This document shows, piece by piece, positions 42,393 through 51,180 of a stretch of 64,000 nucleotides of DNA. Position 1 is the first letter of the stretch. Each line of letters starts with the position of its first letter. The translations under genes were made by a program, and so were the position numbers. Source of the DNA: Streptomyces resistomycificus (GTDB taxonomy: Bacteria; Actinomycetota; Actinomycetes; Streptomycetales; Streptomycetaceae); NCBI RefSeq assembly GCF_001514265.1, contig NZ_KQ948999.1, forward strand, positions 124,001-188,000, given 5' to 3'. The notes below the pieces were generated by a model. The model was not told the DNA's origin. It searched no databases and worked only from the letters and a program-made list of their open reading frames with translations.

Positions 42393-43286
42393 CCCCTGCG
42401 CCGCGCGTGCCAGCTGCTCCAGCGTCGCCGCCACCGCGGGCACCTGGGCCAGATCGGGCAGCGTCAGGGCGACGATCTCCCGCCGGACCGCCGGTTCCAG
42501 CGTCACGGTGGCCGCTCCCCGCGGGCGTACGGACTCGATCGCGAGCTGGGGCAGGACGGCGACTCCCAGTCCCGCACCCACCAGGCCCACGACCGCCGGA
42601 TAGTCGTCGGTGGCGAAGTCGATGCGCGGGGTGAAGCCGGCGCTCTCGCACACCTCGACGAGCTGGCCGCGACAGCGCGGGCAGCCCGCGATCCACGGCT
42701 CGCCGGCGAGCTCGCCGATGGCGACGGACCGCGCGCGGGCGAGCCGGTGCCGTTCGGGTACGAGGGCGACGAGCCGGTCGCCGAGCAGGGGCCGTACGAC
42801 GAGGTCGTCCCACTCCTCGGCGCCCGCCGCTCCCTCGTACCGGAAGGCGAGGGCCACATCGCAGTCGCCCTCGCGCAACAGACCGACGGACTGCGGCGGT
42901 TCGGCCTCCTCAAGGGAGACGCGGGTGCCGGGGTGCTCGGCGCGCAGGGCGGCGAGAGCGGTGGGGACGAGGGTGGAGCTGCCGCTGGGAAAGGAGACGA
43001 GCCGGACCCGGCCGGCCCGCAGCCCCGCGATGGCGGCGACCTCCTCCTCGGCCGCGGTGAGTCCGGCGAGGATCCCGGCCGCGTGCCGCACCAGCGCCTC
43101 GCCCGCCTGCGTCAGGCGCATCTCGCGCCCGGTGCGGACGAGCAGGGGCGTGCCGACGGACGACTCCAGGGCCTTCATCTGCTGGCTGACGGCGGGCTGG
43201 GTGCAGCCCAGCTCGCGCCCGGCGGCGGAGAAGGATCCGGTGGCGGCGACGGCACGCAGGACGCGGAGATGACGGGCCTCGATCAC
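42384..43286 (-). CDS. LysR-family transcriptional regulator
   Basis: 300 residues. N-terminal winged HTH (HLRVLRAVAATGSFSAAGRE, CTQPAVSQQMKALE) and a C-terminal PBP2-like effector domain (VRLVSFPSGSSTLVPTALAA; GLGVAVLPQL). A CPRC pair (IAGCPRCRGQ) in the effector domain is a possible redox or metal site. It is divergent from the MOSC gene (80 nt apart), the usual LysR layout for a regulator and its target. Confidence 0.92.
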   Translation of the reverse strand: MIEARHLRVLRAVAATGSFSAAGRELGCTQPAVSQQMKALESSVGTPLLVRTGREMRLTQAGEALVRHAAGILAGLTAAEEEVAAIAGLRAGRVRLVSFPSGSSTLVPTALAALRAEHPGTRVSLEEAEPPQSVGLLREGDCDVALAFRYEGAAGAEEWDDLVVRPLLGDRLVALVPERHRLARARSVAIGELAGEPWIAGCPRCRGQLVEVCESAGFTPRIDFATDDYPAVVGLVGAGLGVAVLPQLAIESVRPRGAATVTLEPAVRREIVALTLPDLAQVPAVAATLEQLARAAQGKK

Positions 43287-43366
43287 TCGTCGAGCATAAG
43301 CGGACCTTGGGGAGCCCGCCCGATATCCCGTCGACGCTTTGGGGTGTGGTCACCTAGCGTGCGGCC

Positions 43367-44035
43367 ATGAGACTTCTCTCGGTGAATGTGGGCCACGCGC
43401 GGGCCGTCGCGTACACGGACCAGCCTCAGGGCCTGACCGGCATCGACAAACAACCGGTGGACGGGGCGGTGCGGGTGGCCGCCCCCGGACCGAAGGGGGC
43501 CGGGGGGAGCGGGCTGGCCGGGGACACGGTGTGCGACAGGCGGCACCACGGCGGCGACGACCAGGCCGTGTACGCGGTGGCGCGCGAGGACCTCGACGAC
43601 TGGGAGCGGGAGCTGACGCGCCCGCTGGCCAACGGCGTCTTCGGGGAGAACCTCACGACCGAAGGCGTCGACGTCTCCGGCGCGCTGGTCGGCGAGCGCT
43701 GGCGCGTCGGCTCCGAGGTGGTGCTGGAGGTCAGCAGCGGGCGGATCCCCTGCTACACCTTCCAGGGTCACATGGGTGAGCGGCGGTGGGTGCGGCGCTT
43801 CACGCAGAAGGGGGCGTCGGGCGCGTATCTGCGGGTGATCGAGCCGGGCGAGATCCGTGCCGGGGACCCCGTGGAGATAGTCCACCGCCCCGACCACGAC
43901 GTGACGGTGGCCCTGTTGTTCCGGGCGATCACCACCGAGCGCGAGCTGCAGCCGCGGCTGTTGGCGGCGGGTGAGGCACTGCACCCGGAGGTACGGCGGT
44001 GGGCGCTGGAGTACGTGGCGAAGCACGGGGGCTGA
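43367..44035 (+). CDS. MOSC-domain protein (YiiM-like)
   Basis: 222 residues. MOSC core with the Cys motif SSGRIPCYTFQGHM that can take the molybdenum-cofactor sulfur, preceded by VFGENLTTEGVDVSGALVGE, and a C-terminal helical 3-alpha region (TERELQPRLLAAGEAL). YiiM-type proteins detoxify N-hydroxylated bases such as 6-hydroxylaminopurine. Divergent from the LysR gene, which may regulate it. Confidence 0.88.
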   Translation: MRLLSVNVGHARAVAYTDQPQGLTGIDKQPVDGAVRVAAPGPKGAGGSGLAGDTVCDRRHHGGDDQAVYAVAREDLDDWERELTRPLANGVFGENLTTEGVDVSGALVGERWRVGSEVVLEVSSGRIPCYTFQGHMGERRWVRRFTQKGASGAYLRVIEPGEIRAGDPVEIVHRPDHDVTVALLFRAITTERELQPRLLAAGEALHPEVRRWALEYVAKHGG

Positions 44036-44133
44036 CGAGGGCTCACCGGGCCGCCGTCCACCAGTGCCTCACCGGGTAAGGAGGCCCTGTGCAGGGAGCG
44101 GACGGACGCGGTCCGGGTCATTAACCTTGCGCC

Positions 44134-44907
44134 ATGACAACGGCTCTCATCACGGGTTCCACCGCGGGCATCGGCGCCGCCTTCGCGCGACGGCTGGCGG
44201 CGGACGGGCACAACCTCGTCCTGGTCGCCCGGGACACCAAGCGGCTGCGGGAACAGGCCACCGAACTGCACGACCGGCACGGCATCGAGGCGGAGGTCCT
44301 CACGGCCGACCTCGCCACGGACGACGGCATCGAATCGGTGGCCGCCCGGATCGGTGACCGCAGGAACCCCGTCGACCTGCTGGTCAACAACGCCGGCTTC
44401 GGCAACAAGGGCCGCTATCTGGACGTGTCCATGGCCGACGAGCTGAAGATGCTCAAGGTGCACTGCGAGGCGGTGCTCCGGCTGACCTCGGCGGCGGCGG
44501 AGGCGATGCGGGAGCGGGGGCGCGGCGGTGTGGTCAACGTCGCCTCCGTCGCCGCGTTCCTGCCGCGCGGGACGTACGGCGCGTCCAAGGCGTGGGTCGT
44601 GCAGTTCACGCAGGGCGCGGCGAAGGACCTGGCGGGCAGTGGCGTTCGGCTGATGGCGCTGTGCCCGGGGTTCGTCCGTACGGAGTTCCACGAGCGGGCC
44701 GGGATGGGGACGGACAACATCCCCGGCTGGATGTGGCTGGACGCGGACAAGCTGGTGGCGGCGGCGCTGGGGGATCTGGCGCGCGGGAGGACGGTGTCGA
44801 TTCCGGACCCCCGGTACAAGGCGCTGATGGGGATGGTGAAGGTGGTGCCGCGAGGGCTGCTGGGCGGGATCAGCTCGCGGACCGGGCGCAAGTACGGGCC
44901 GCAGTAG
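44134..44907 (+). CDS. short-chain dehydrogenase/reductase
   Basis: 257 residues. Rossmann motif TGSTAGIGAAFARRLAADGH, NNAGFGNKGRYLDV, catalytic Ser in NVASVAAFLP and YxxxK in YGASKAWVVQF. Similar in layout to the SDR family of 17-beta-HSD/acyl-type reductases of Streptomyces. Substrate not predictable. Confidence 0.9.
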   Translation: MTTALITGSTAGIGAAFARRLAADGHNLVLVARDTKRLREQATELHDRHGIEAEVLTADLATDDGIESVAARIGDRRNPVDLLVNNAGFGNKGRYLDVSMADELKMLKVHCEAVLRLTSAAAEAMRERGRGGVVNVASVAAFLPRGTYGASKAWVVQFTQGAAKDLAGSGVRLMALCPGFVRTEFHERAGMGTDNIPGWMWLDADKLVAAALGDLARGRTVSIPDPRYKALMGMVKVVPRGLLGGISSRTGRKYGPQ

Positions 44908-45059
44908 GGGGAGGTGGGATTCCCCCATGCCGCGCCGGTGCCCTGACCGGCTCCCCTCGGCGCCCGGCGTCCTGGTACCGGACGGACGGGAGGCGCCGAA
45001 GCGGCATGGTGGGAAGATGGTGGTGTCCGACCGGACTCAGGGGGGCCGGAGGCGGTGTC

Positions 45060-45749
45060 ATGACATTCGTGCAGCTCATCGACTGCAGGACCAGCCGGTT
45101 CGACGAGATGAACCGGCTGATGGACACGTGGGTAGAGCAGACCAAGGGCAAGCGGACGGCGACGCACAGTCTGATCGGCAAGGACCGGTCGGACGCGTCG
45201 CACTTCGTCGAGATCGTGGAGTTCGCGTCGTACGAGGAGGCGATGCGCAACTCCGGTCTGCCGGAGACGGACAAGATCTTCCGGGAGATGGTCGCCCTGT
45301 GCGACGAGACGCCCACCTTCACCGATCTGGACGTGGTGCGGGACGAGCAGCTCAACTGCGTGGTGGCGCGAGGGTTCTTCGAGGAGGCCGGACGGGCCCG
45401 GACGGAGCAGCTGTTCGAGCGGTTCACGGACGACTACGTGGACCATGATCCCGCCAACCCGGAGGACCTCGGGCTGCGTGGGGCCCGTGCGGAGTACGAC
45501 GGGTGGCGGCGGTCCTTCGACTTCTCCTTCCAGGTGGACGACCAGCTCGCCGAGGGGGACCGGGTGTGCACGCGGTGGACGTGGAGCGGGCGCCAGACGG
45601 GCGAGTTCCTGGGGATCGCGTCCACCGGGCAGCAGGTCTCCATGACCGGGACGACCTGGCACCGGTTCCGGGAGGGACGGATCTGCGAGGGATGGTGGCA
45701 GTACGACCGGGCCGGGCTGATGGAGCAGCTGGGGGTACTCGGCCAGTGA
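45060..45749 (+). CDS. two-domain ABM-like/SnoaL-like protein
   Basis: 229 residues; a GGGGGG/GGAGG stretch precedes the ATG. The N-terminal ~100 residues resemble an antibiotic-biosynthesis-monooxygenase ferredoxin-like fold (HFVEIVEFASYEEAMRNSG). The C-terminal part is a SnoaL-like cyclase/NTF2 fold with AEYDGWRRSFDFSFQVDDQL, VCTRWTWSGRQTGEFLGI and FREGRICEGWWQYDRAGL. No polyketide genes are nearby, so a role in secondary metabolism is not supported. Confidence 0.8.
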   Translation: MTFVQLIDCRTSRFDEMNRLMDTWVEQTKGKRTATHSLIGKDRSDASHFVEIVEFASYEEAMRNSGLPETDKIFREMVALCDETPTFTDLDVVRDEQLNCVVARGFFEEAGRARTEQLFERFTDDYVDHDPANPEDLGLRGARAEYDGWRRSFDFSFQVDDQLAEGDRVCTRWTWSGRQTGEFLGIASTGQQVSMTGTTWHRFREGRICEGWWQYDRAGLMEQLGVLGQ

Positions 45750-45762
45750 CCCGCGAAGGGGA

Positions 45763-45795
45763 AAGCCCCCGCTCCCTGACAGGGAGCGGGGGCTT
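45763..45795. terminator. strong bidirectional terminator
   Basis: A 15-bp perfect stem AAGCCCCCGCTCCCT / AGGGAGCGGGGGCTT with a GAC loop, followed by CTTCG. It separates the SnoaL-like gene from the convergent groEL gene. Confidence 0.85.
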
Positions 45796-45828
45796 CTTCG
45801 TGCGTGCCTCTTCAGGCAGGCGCGTGCC

Positions 45829-47454
45829 TCAGTGGGAGTGCCCGTGGCCGTGACCGCCCGCGGCCGGCTCCTCCTCTTCCTTCTTCTCGACGACCAGGGT
45901 CTCGGTCGTGAGGAGGAGGGAGGCGATGGAGGCGGCGTTCTCCAGGGCGGAGCGGGTGACCTTGACCGGGTCGATGACGCCCTGCTTGACCAGGTCGCCG
46001 TACTCGCCGGTGGCGGCGTTGAAGCCCTGGCCCTTGTCGAGCTCGGCGACCTTGGAGGTGATGACGTAGCCCTCCAGGCCGGCGTTCTCGGCGATCCAGC
46101 GCAGCGGCTCGACGGCGGCCTTGCGGACGACCGCGACACCGGTGGCCTCGTCGCCGGTCTTGCCGAGGTTGCCCTCGAGGACCTTCACGGCGTGGACGAG
46201 CGCGGAGCCACCACCGGAGACGATGCCCTCCTCGACCGCGGCGCGGGTCGCGGAGATGGCGTCCTCCAGACGGTGCTTCTTCTCCTTGAGCTCCACCTCG
46301 GTGGCGGCGCCGACCTTGATCACGCACACGCCGCCGGCCAGCTTCGCGAGGCGCTCCTGGAGCTTCTCGCGGTCCCAGTCGGAGTCCGTGTTCTCGATCT
46401 CGGCCTTGATCTGGTTGACGCGGCCCACGACGTCCTCGGAGTTGCCGGCGCCGTCGACGACGGTCGTGTCGTCCTTGGTGACCGTGACGCGGCGGGCGGA
46501 GCCCAGCACCTCGAGGCCGACCTGGTCGAGCTTGAGGCCGACCTCCTCGGAGATGACCGTGGCGCCGGTGAGGACCGCCATGTCCTGCAGCATCGCCTTG
46601 CGGCGGTCACCGAAGCCGGGGGCCTTGATCGCGACCGCGTTGAAGGTGCCGCGGATCTTGTTCACGACCAGGGTCGACAGGGCCTCGCCCTCGACGTCCT
46701 CGGCGATGATCAGCAGGGGCTTGGAGGCGCCCGCCTGGATGACCTTCTCCAGCAGCGGCAGCAGGTCCTGGATGGAGGAGATCTTGCCCTGGTTGATGAG
46801 GATGTAGGGGTCCTCGAGGACGGCCTCCATGCGCTCCTGGTCCGTCACGAAGTACGGCGACAGGTAGCCCTTGTCGAAGGCCATGCCCTCGGTGAAGTCC
46901 AGCTCCAGGCCGAAGGTGTTGGACTCCTCGACGGTGATGACACCGTCCTTGCCGACCTTGTCCATCGCCTCGGCGATGAGCTCGCCGACCTGGGTGTCCT
47001 GGGCGGACAGACCGGCGACGGCGGCGATGTCGGACTTCTCGTCGATCGGCCGGGCGGTCGCGAGGAGCTCCTCGGAGACCGCGGCGACGGCCGCGTCGAT
47101 GCCCTTCTTCAGCAGCGCCGGGGAGGCGCCCGCGGCGACGTTCTTCAGGCCCTCGCGTACGAGCGCCTGGGCGAGCACGGTGGCGGTGGTGGTGCCGTCA
47201 CCCGCGATGTCGTTGGTCTTGGTCGCCACCTCCTTCACCAGCTGGGCACCGAGGTTCTCGTACGGGTCCTCGATCTCGACCTCGCGGGCGATGGTGACGC
47301 CGTCGTTGGTGATGGTGGGAGCGCCGAACTTCTTGTCGATGACGACGTTGCGGCCCTTGGGGCCGATCGTCACCTTGACCGTGTCGGCAAGCTTGTTGAC
47401 GCCGCGCTCGAGGGCGCGACGGGCGTCCTCGTCGAACTTCAGGATCTTCGCCAT
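45829..47454 (-). CDS. groEL1: chaperonin GroEL (His-rich C-terminus type, GroEL1)
   Basis: 541 residues, 60-kDa chaperonin: ATP motif DGTTTATVLAQALV, conserved EEDARRALERG start, and a C-terminus reading GGHGHGHSH instead of the Gly-Met tail. The His-rich tail is known for the GroEL1 paralogue encoded beside groES in actinobacteria. Located downstream of groES, 114 nt apart, and should share its CIRCE/HrcA control. Confidence 0.97.
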   Translation of the reverse strand: MAKILKFDEDARRALERGVNKLADTVKVTIGPKGRNVVIDKKFGAPTITNDGVTIAREVEIEDPYENLGAQLVKEVATKTNDIAGDGTTTATVLAQALVREGLKNVAAGASPALLKKGIDAAVAAVSEELLATARPIDEKSDIAAVAGLSAQDTQVGELIAEAMDKVGKDGVITVEESNTFGLELDFTEGMAFDKGYLSPYFVTDQERMEAVLEDPYILINQGKISSIQDLLPLLEKVIQAGASKPLLIIAEDVEGEALSTLVVNKIRGTFNAVAIKAPGFGDRRKAMLQDMAVLTGATVISEEVGLKLDQVGLEVLGSARRVTVTKDDTTVVDGAGNSEDVVGRVNQIKAEIENTDSDWDREKLQERLAKLAGGVCVIKVGAATEVELKEKKHRLEDAISATRAAVEEGIVSGGGSALVHAVKVLEGNLGKTGDEATGVAVVRKAAVEPLRWIAENAGLEGYVITSKVAELDKGQGFNAATGEYGDLVKQGVIDPVKVTRSALENAASIASLLLTTETLVVEKKEEEEPAAGGHGHGHSH

Positions 47455-47567
47455 GGAGCGTGAGCCCTCTCGGAAATCTAGGTGAAAAGAAACTGCGCCC
47501 CGGGCGCCCGGCTTGTCATTGGTCGGGGATGCCAGGGGCGCAGCTCAAAGCAGATGCTTCGGGTGAA

Positions 47568-47876
47568 CTACTTCTCGATGATCGCGAGCACGTCGCGAGC
47601 CGAGAGGACGAGGTACTCCTCGCCGTTGTACTTCACCTCGGTGCCGCCGTACTTGCTGTACAGCACGATGTCGCCGGTCTTCACGTCGAGCGGAAGACGC
47701 TCGCCGTTCTCGAAGCGGCCCGGGCCGACGGCCAGGACGACGCCCTCCTGGGGCTTCTCCTTGGCGGTGTCCGGGATGACCAGGCCAGAGGCGGTGGTCT
47801 GCTCGGCGTCGAGCGGCTGGACCACAATGCGGTCCTCGAGCGGCTTGATGGCAACCTTGGAGCTGGTGGTCGTCAC
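47568..47876 (-). CDS. groES: co-chaperonin GroES
   Basis: 102 residues; GTG 47876 with GGGGGAGG 7 nt upstream. GroES fold: KPLEDRIVVQPLDAEQTTAS (mobile loop follows), ENGERLPLDVKTGDIVLYSK and YLVLSARDVLAIIEK. Caps GroEL. First gene of the groESL operon. Confidence 0.97.
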   Translation of the reverse strand: MTTTSSKVAIKPLEDRIVVQPLDAEQTTASGLVIPDTAKEKPQEGVVLAVGPGRFENGERLPLDVKTGDIVLYSKYGGTEVKYNGEEYLVLSARDVLAIIEK

Positions 47877-47972
47877 GATCCGACCTCCCCCTTCGGAGAT
47901 CACGGGGTTGACTGTCTGAGGTGGCGACCAGGTCGATCCGTCGTCGCGGGTGCCGGACCTGCCCGTCGCTAG

Positions 47973-47999
47973 TTGGCACTCTCCAGGGGGGAGTGCCAG
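47973..47999 (-). promoter_or_regulatory. CIRCE element 1 (HrcA operator)
   Basis: TTGGCACTC-N9-GAGTGCCAG, close to the CIRCE consensus TTAGCACTC-N9-GAGTGCTAA, lying ~100 nt before groES. Confidence 0.93.
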
Positions 48000-48004
48000 G
48001 GCCG

Positions 48005-48034
48005 AGACTATGACTGCGATTAGCACTCGGTCAA
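48005..48034 (-). promoter_or_regulatory. groES promoter candidate
   Basis: On the minus strand TTGACC (48034-48029) and TAGTCT (48010-48005) are spaced by 18 nt. The -35 lies within CIRCE 2 and the -10 between the two CIRCE elements, so HrcA binding would block it. Confidence 0.55.
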
Positions 48035-48046
48035 GCGGAGTGCCAA
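48020..48046 (-). promoter_or_regulatory. CIRCE element 2 (HrcA operator)
   Basis: TTAGCACTC-N9-GAGTGCCAA, only one position off the consensus, overlapping the predicted groES promoter. Confidence 0.95.
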
Positions 48047-48084
48047 TCCCGTGCGGCGCGGCGCCGAGGTTTTCGCTCCGGGGC

Positions 48085-48156
48085 CGGTCGGACGGCCTGT
48101 CGGACGGCCCGTCGGACAGCCGGTCGGACAGCCGGTCGGACGGTCTGATGGACGGC
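48085..48156. repeat. six 12-bp tandem repeats
   Basis: Six consecutive copies of CNGTCGGACRGC, with the last two diverged, lie between the polysaccharide deacetylase stop and the groES CIRCE region. No hairpin or promoter is obvious; a small minisatellite. Confidence 0.85.
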
Positions 48157-48157
48157 C

Positions 48158-49000
48158 CTAGAGATAGTCCTCCAGACGTCCCACGGTGAGCCCGCCGCGC
48201 TGGATCTCCCGCAGCAGCCGCGTCGTGCGTTCCGTGAGGGTGGGGCCGGCCGGCTCGCCCGACGGCACCGAGACGATGTCGCCCGCCCGCAGCCCGCGCT
48301 CCCCCTCCGTGAAGGTCAGCCCGCCGCCCCGCGCCGACGCCCGCCACAGGACGACCGCGGCGAGGCCGCAGTCACGGGCGGCCCGGAGCGTGGTGGTGTC
48401 GTACGTGCCGTAGGGCGGGCGGAAGAGGCGGGGGCGGACGCCGAAGCGGGCGCGGAGTTTGTCCTGCTGGCCGCAGATCTCGGCACGCTGGCCGGCGTAC
48501 GGCAGGCCGCGCAGCGCCGGGTGGTCGAGGGTGTGGTTCTGGATGCTCGCGCCGACCGACCGCAGGCGGGCGAAGTGGCCGTACCCCGGTCCGACGACGC
48601 TGTCCGTGAGGAACATGGTGACCGGCAACCGCAGTTCACGGACCAGGTCGACGAAGTGCGGATCCTTCTCGGCGCCGTCGTCGTAGGTGAGGAAGACGAC
48701 CCGGTCGGGGGTGCGGACGCGGTCCAGAACCGGCAGGCGGCCCGGCCCCGGCGGGCGCAGGGCGGAGGGCCTGGCGGCCGGTTTCGGGGCCGGGGTCAGC
48801 GGCGCCGCGAGCCCCCAGCGGCGGTACGGCCGCTCACCCGCGCCCTCCGGGCCGTACGACCCGCCCGCCCCGCCGGGGCCGTACGACCCCGTCCGCTCGG
48901 CCGCCTCGCCACCGGGCCGTGCGAGGGGGCCGCCGGACCAGGCGCAGCCGGTGAGGAGGACGGCCGCGAGGGCGGCGGCCAGGAGGCCCTGCCGTGTCAC
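48158..49000 (-). CDS. lipoprotein polysaccharide deacetylase (NodB family), copy 1
   Basis: 280 residues; the GTG overlaps the upstream stop (GTGA), so translation is coupled to copy 2. Lipobox LLTGC gives a membrane-anchored lipoprotein. NodB metal site: Asp in FLTYDDGAEKDP and HxxxH in QNHTLDHP, with a catalytic LFRPPYGTYD. It should N-deacetylate chitin-like or peptidoglycan polymers. Likely arose by duplication of copy 2. Confidence 0.92.
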   Translation of the reverse strand: MTRQGLLAAALAAVLLTGCAWSGGPLARPGGEAAERTGSYGPGGAGGSYGPEGAGERPYRRWGLAAPLTPAPKPAARPSALRPPGPGRLPVLDRVRTPDRVVFLTYDDGAEKDPHFVDLVRELRLPVTMFLTDSVVGPGYGHFARLRSVGASIQNHTLDHPALRGLPYAGQRAEICGQQDKLRARFGVRPRLFRPPYGTYDTTTLRAARDCGLAAVVLWRASARGGGLTFTEGERGLRAGDIVSVPSGEPAGPTLTERTTRLLREIQRGGLTVGRLEDYL

Positions 49001-49917
49001 AGGTAGTCCTCCAGGCGGGCCACGGCGTATCCCTCCTCCGTGATCTTGTTCAGGAAGCGGCGGACCATGTCGGGCATGGTGCCCTTCCAGTCCTCCCGGC
49101 CCCGGAAGTGGCTGAGGACGATGTCGCCGGGACGGATCTTCCGGTCCCACTCGCGGTACTCCCACCGGTCGACGAAGACCTCTTCGTTCCAGATGGGCGC
49201 GTACCTGATCCCGCAGGCCCTGGCGGCGCGCAGGGTGTCCTCGTTGTAGTTGCCGAAGGGCGGGCGGAAGAGGGTGGGGCGTTTGCCGTAGCGCTCCTCG
49301 ATCACGTCCTGCATGCCGCAGATCTCGCGCTTCTGGCGGGCGTACGACAGTCCGGGCAGGTAGGGGTGGCGCAGGGTGTGGTTGTTCAGGGTGACCCCGC
49401 CGGCCTGCATCTTCCTGAAGTAGCCGTAGTCCTCCTTGACCAGGTAGTCGCTGAGGAAGGCGGTGTACGGGATCTTCAGCTCGCTCATCATCCGCAGGAA
49501 CGCCGGGTCCTTCTCGGCGCCGTCGTCGATGGTGAGGAAGACGACCTTCTGGCGGGTGGGGACCGTGGTGAAGACCGGCGGGAGGCTGTCGTGGCCGTCC
49601 ACCTCGAAGCCCTCGCGGGTGGTGATCGTCGGCTTGACGGCAGGGGGGCGCGGAGGCGTGAGCGGGACCTTCTTCAGGCCCCAGCGCTTCGCCGCCGCGA
49701 CCAGGGCCCGGCGCTGGGCGCGCCGTTCGGCGGCCGGTTCCGCCTTCCGGGCCTCCTTCCGCGCCTTCTCGCCGGCCTGCTGACCGGCGGCCGGGCGCAC
49801 CTCGGAGTCGCCGCCCTGCGTACAGCCGGAGACGAGCGCGACGGCGGCGAGCACGGCCAGGCCGCCTCGCACTCCCGAAAGAGACCGGTTCTTGTCATTT
49901 TGTCCTACTGTCCGCAT
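48997..49917 (-). CDS. lipoprotein polysaccharide deacetylase (NodB family), copy 2
   Basis: 306 residues; ATG 49917. Lipobox ALVSGC, a Lys/Arg/Ala-rich linker (GEKARKEARKAEPAAERR) and a NodB domain with VFLTIDDGAEKDP, LNNHTLRHP and LFRPPFGNYN. The two proteins end in near-identical GRLEDYL/ARLEDYL tails. First gene of a two-gene operon. Confidence 0.93.
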   Translation of the reverse strand: MRTVGQNDKNRSLSGVRGGLAVLAAVALVSGCTQGGDSEVRPAAGQQAGEKARKEARKAEPAAERRAQRRALVAAAKRWGLKKVPLTPPRPPAVKPTITTREGFEVDGHDSLPPVFTTVPTRQKVVFLTIDDGAEKDPAFLRMMSELKIPYTAFLSDYLVKEDYGYFRKMQAGGVTLNNHTLRHPYLPGLSYARQKREICGMQDVIEERYGKRPTLFRPPFGNYNEDTLRAARACGIRYAPIWNEEVFVDRWEYREWDRKIRPGDIVLSHFRGREDWKGTMPDMVRRFLNKITEEGYAVARLEDYL

Positions 49918-50007
49918 GGTGCCGGATCCTCGCAGGACGCTTTCGCGAACCCGGGCCGACACCGCCGCCTGAGGCACACCATCCACCGACTGGCCCACAA
50001 TGACCCG

Positions 50008-51180
50008 GTGAACGACCTCGCTCCCCTCCTCACCCCCGAGGGCCGCGCCCTCCTCGACGCGGTGCGCCACACCGCCCCCGCCGACGAACTCGCCGTCGCC
50101 ACCCGGCTGCGCCGCGAGCACCCGGCCGAACTGGTGTCGGCGGCGCTCGGCCAGGCGAGACTGCGCCGGCGGGCGGAGGTGAAGTTCGGGGCCGAGGACG
50201 CCGGGCGGATGTTCTTCACGCCCAACGGGGTGGAGCAGTCGACCCGGGCGAGCGTGGCCTCGTACCGGGCGGCGCGGCTGAAGGAGCTGGGCGTGACCTC
50301 CGTGGCCGACCTGTGCTGCGGGATCGGCGGGGACGCCATCGCGCTCGCCCGGGCCGGTATCAGGGTGCTCGCCGTGGACCGGGACCCGGCGACGGCGGCG
50401 GTGGCGCGGGCCAACGCCGCCGCGCTCGGGCTCACCGGCCTCGTCGAGGTGCGGGAGGCCGACGTCACCGAGGTCGACACGGCCGCCTACGACGCCGTGT
50501 TCGTCGACCCGGCCCGCCGTGGCGGCCGCGGCCGCATCTTCGACCCCGAGGCCTACTCCCCGCCGCTCTCCTGGGCCGTCCGGGCCGCGCGTACGTCGTC
50601 CGGCGCCGCCGCCCTGAAGGTCGCCCCCGGCATCCCGCACGAGGCCGTGCCCGCCGAGGCCGAGGCCGAGTGGATCTCGGACGGCGGGGACGTGAAGGAG
50701 GCCGTCCTGTGGTTCGGCACCGGGGCGCCGGGCGGCGTACGGGCGACCCTGCTGCCCGGCCCGCGCACGCTCCTCGGCCGGGGTCTGCCCGACCCCGGGG
50801 TCCGTTCCGTCGGCCGGTACCTGTACGAGCCCGACGGCGCCGTCATCCGCGCCCACCTGGTCGCCGAGGTCGCCGAGGAACTGGACGGCGGCCTCGTCGA
50901 CGAGACCATCGCCTACGTGACCTCCGACGAACTGCGGCCGACGCCGTACGCCTCCGCATACGAGATCACCGACCGGCTCCCTTTCAACGTCAAGAAGCTG
51001 AGGGCCCTGCTGCGGGAGCGCGAGGTCGGTGTCCTGACCGTGAAGAAGCGGGGCTCGGCGGTCGAGCCGGAGGAGCTGCGGCGCAAGGCGCTGCCCAAGA
51101 CCCACGGCCCGAACTCGGCGACGGTGTTCCTGACCCGGGTCGCGGGGGCGCCGACCATGCTGCTCGGGCACCCCGTCTGA
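50008..51180 (+). CDS. class I SAM-dependent methyltransferase with THUMP-like domain
   Basis: 390 residues from GTG 50008. SAM motif I in VADLCCGIGGDAIALARAGI, motif II in VLAVDRDPATAAVA, and VFVDPARRGGRG in the catalytic region, where an RNA MTase would have an NPPY/DPPR-type motif. C-terminal part carries ELRPTPYASAYEITDRLPFN, a THUMP-like extension. Probably an RNA or small-molecule methyltransferase; target unknown. Confidence 0.87.
   Translation: MNDLAPLLTPEGRALLDAVRHTAPADELAVATRLRREHPAELVSAALGQARLRRRAEVKFGAEDAGRMFFTPNGVEQSTRASVASYRAARLKELGVTSVADLCCGIGGDAIALARAGIRVLAVDRDPATAAVARANAAALGLTGLVEVREADVTEVDTAAYDAVFVDPARRGGRGRIFDPEAYSPPLSWAVRAARTSSGAAALKVAPGIPHEAVPAEAEAEWISDGGDVKEAVLWFGTGAPGGVRATLLPGPRTLLGRGLPDPGVRSVGRYLYEPDGAVIRAHLVAEVAEELDGGLVDETIAYVTSDELRPTPYASAYEITDRLPFNVKKLRALLREREVGVLTVKKRGSAVEPEELRRKALPKTHGPNSATVFLTRVAGAPTMLLGHPV

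Noticed and set aside
45060..45749. SnoaL-like gene as evidence of a polyketide gene cluster
   Set aside because: No synthase, carrier protein or tailoring genes nearby; the fold is widespread.
45832..47463. Full-length open frame opposite groEL1
   Set aside because: Antisense shadow with Leu/Gly/Asp repeats; no ribosome site and no protein motif.
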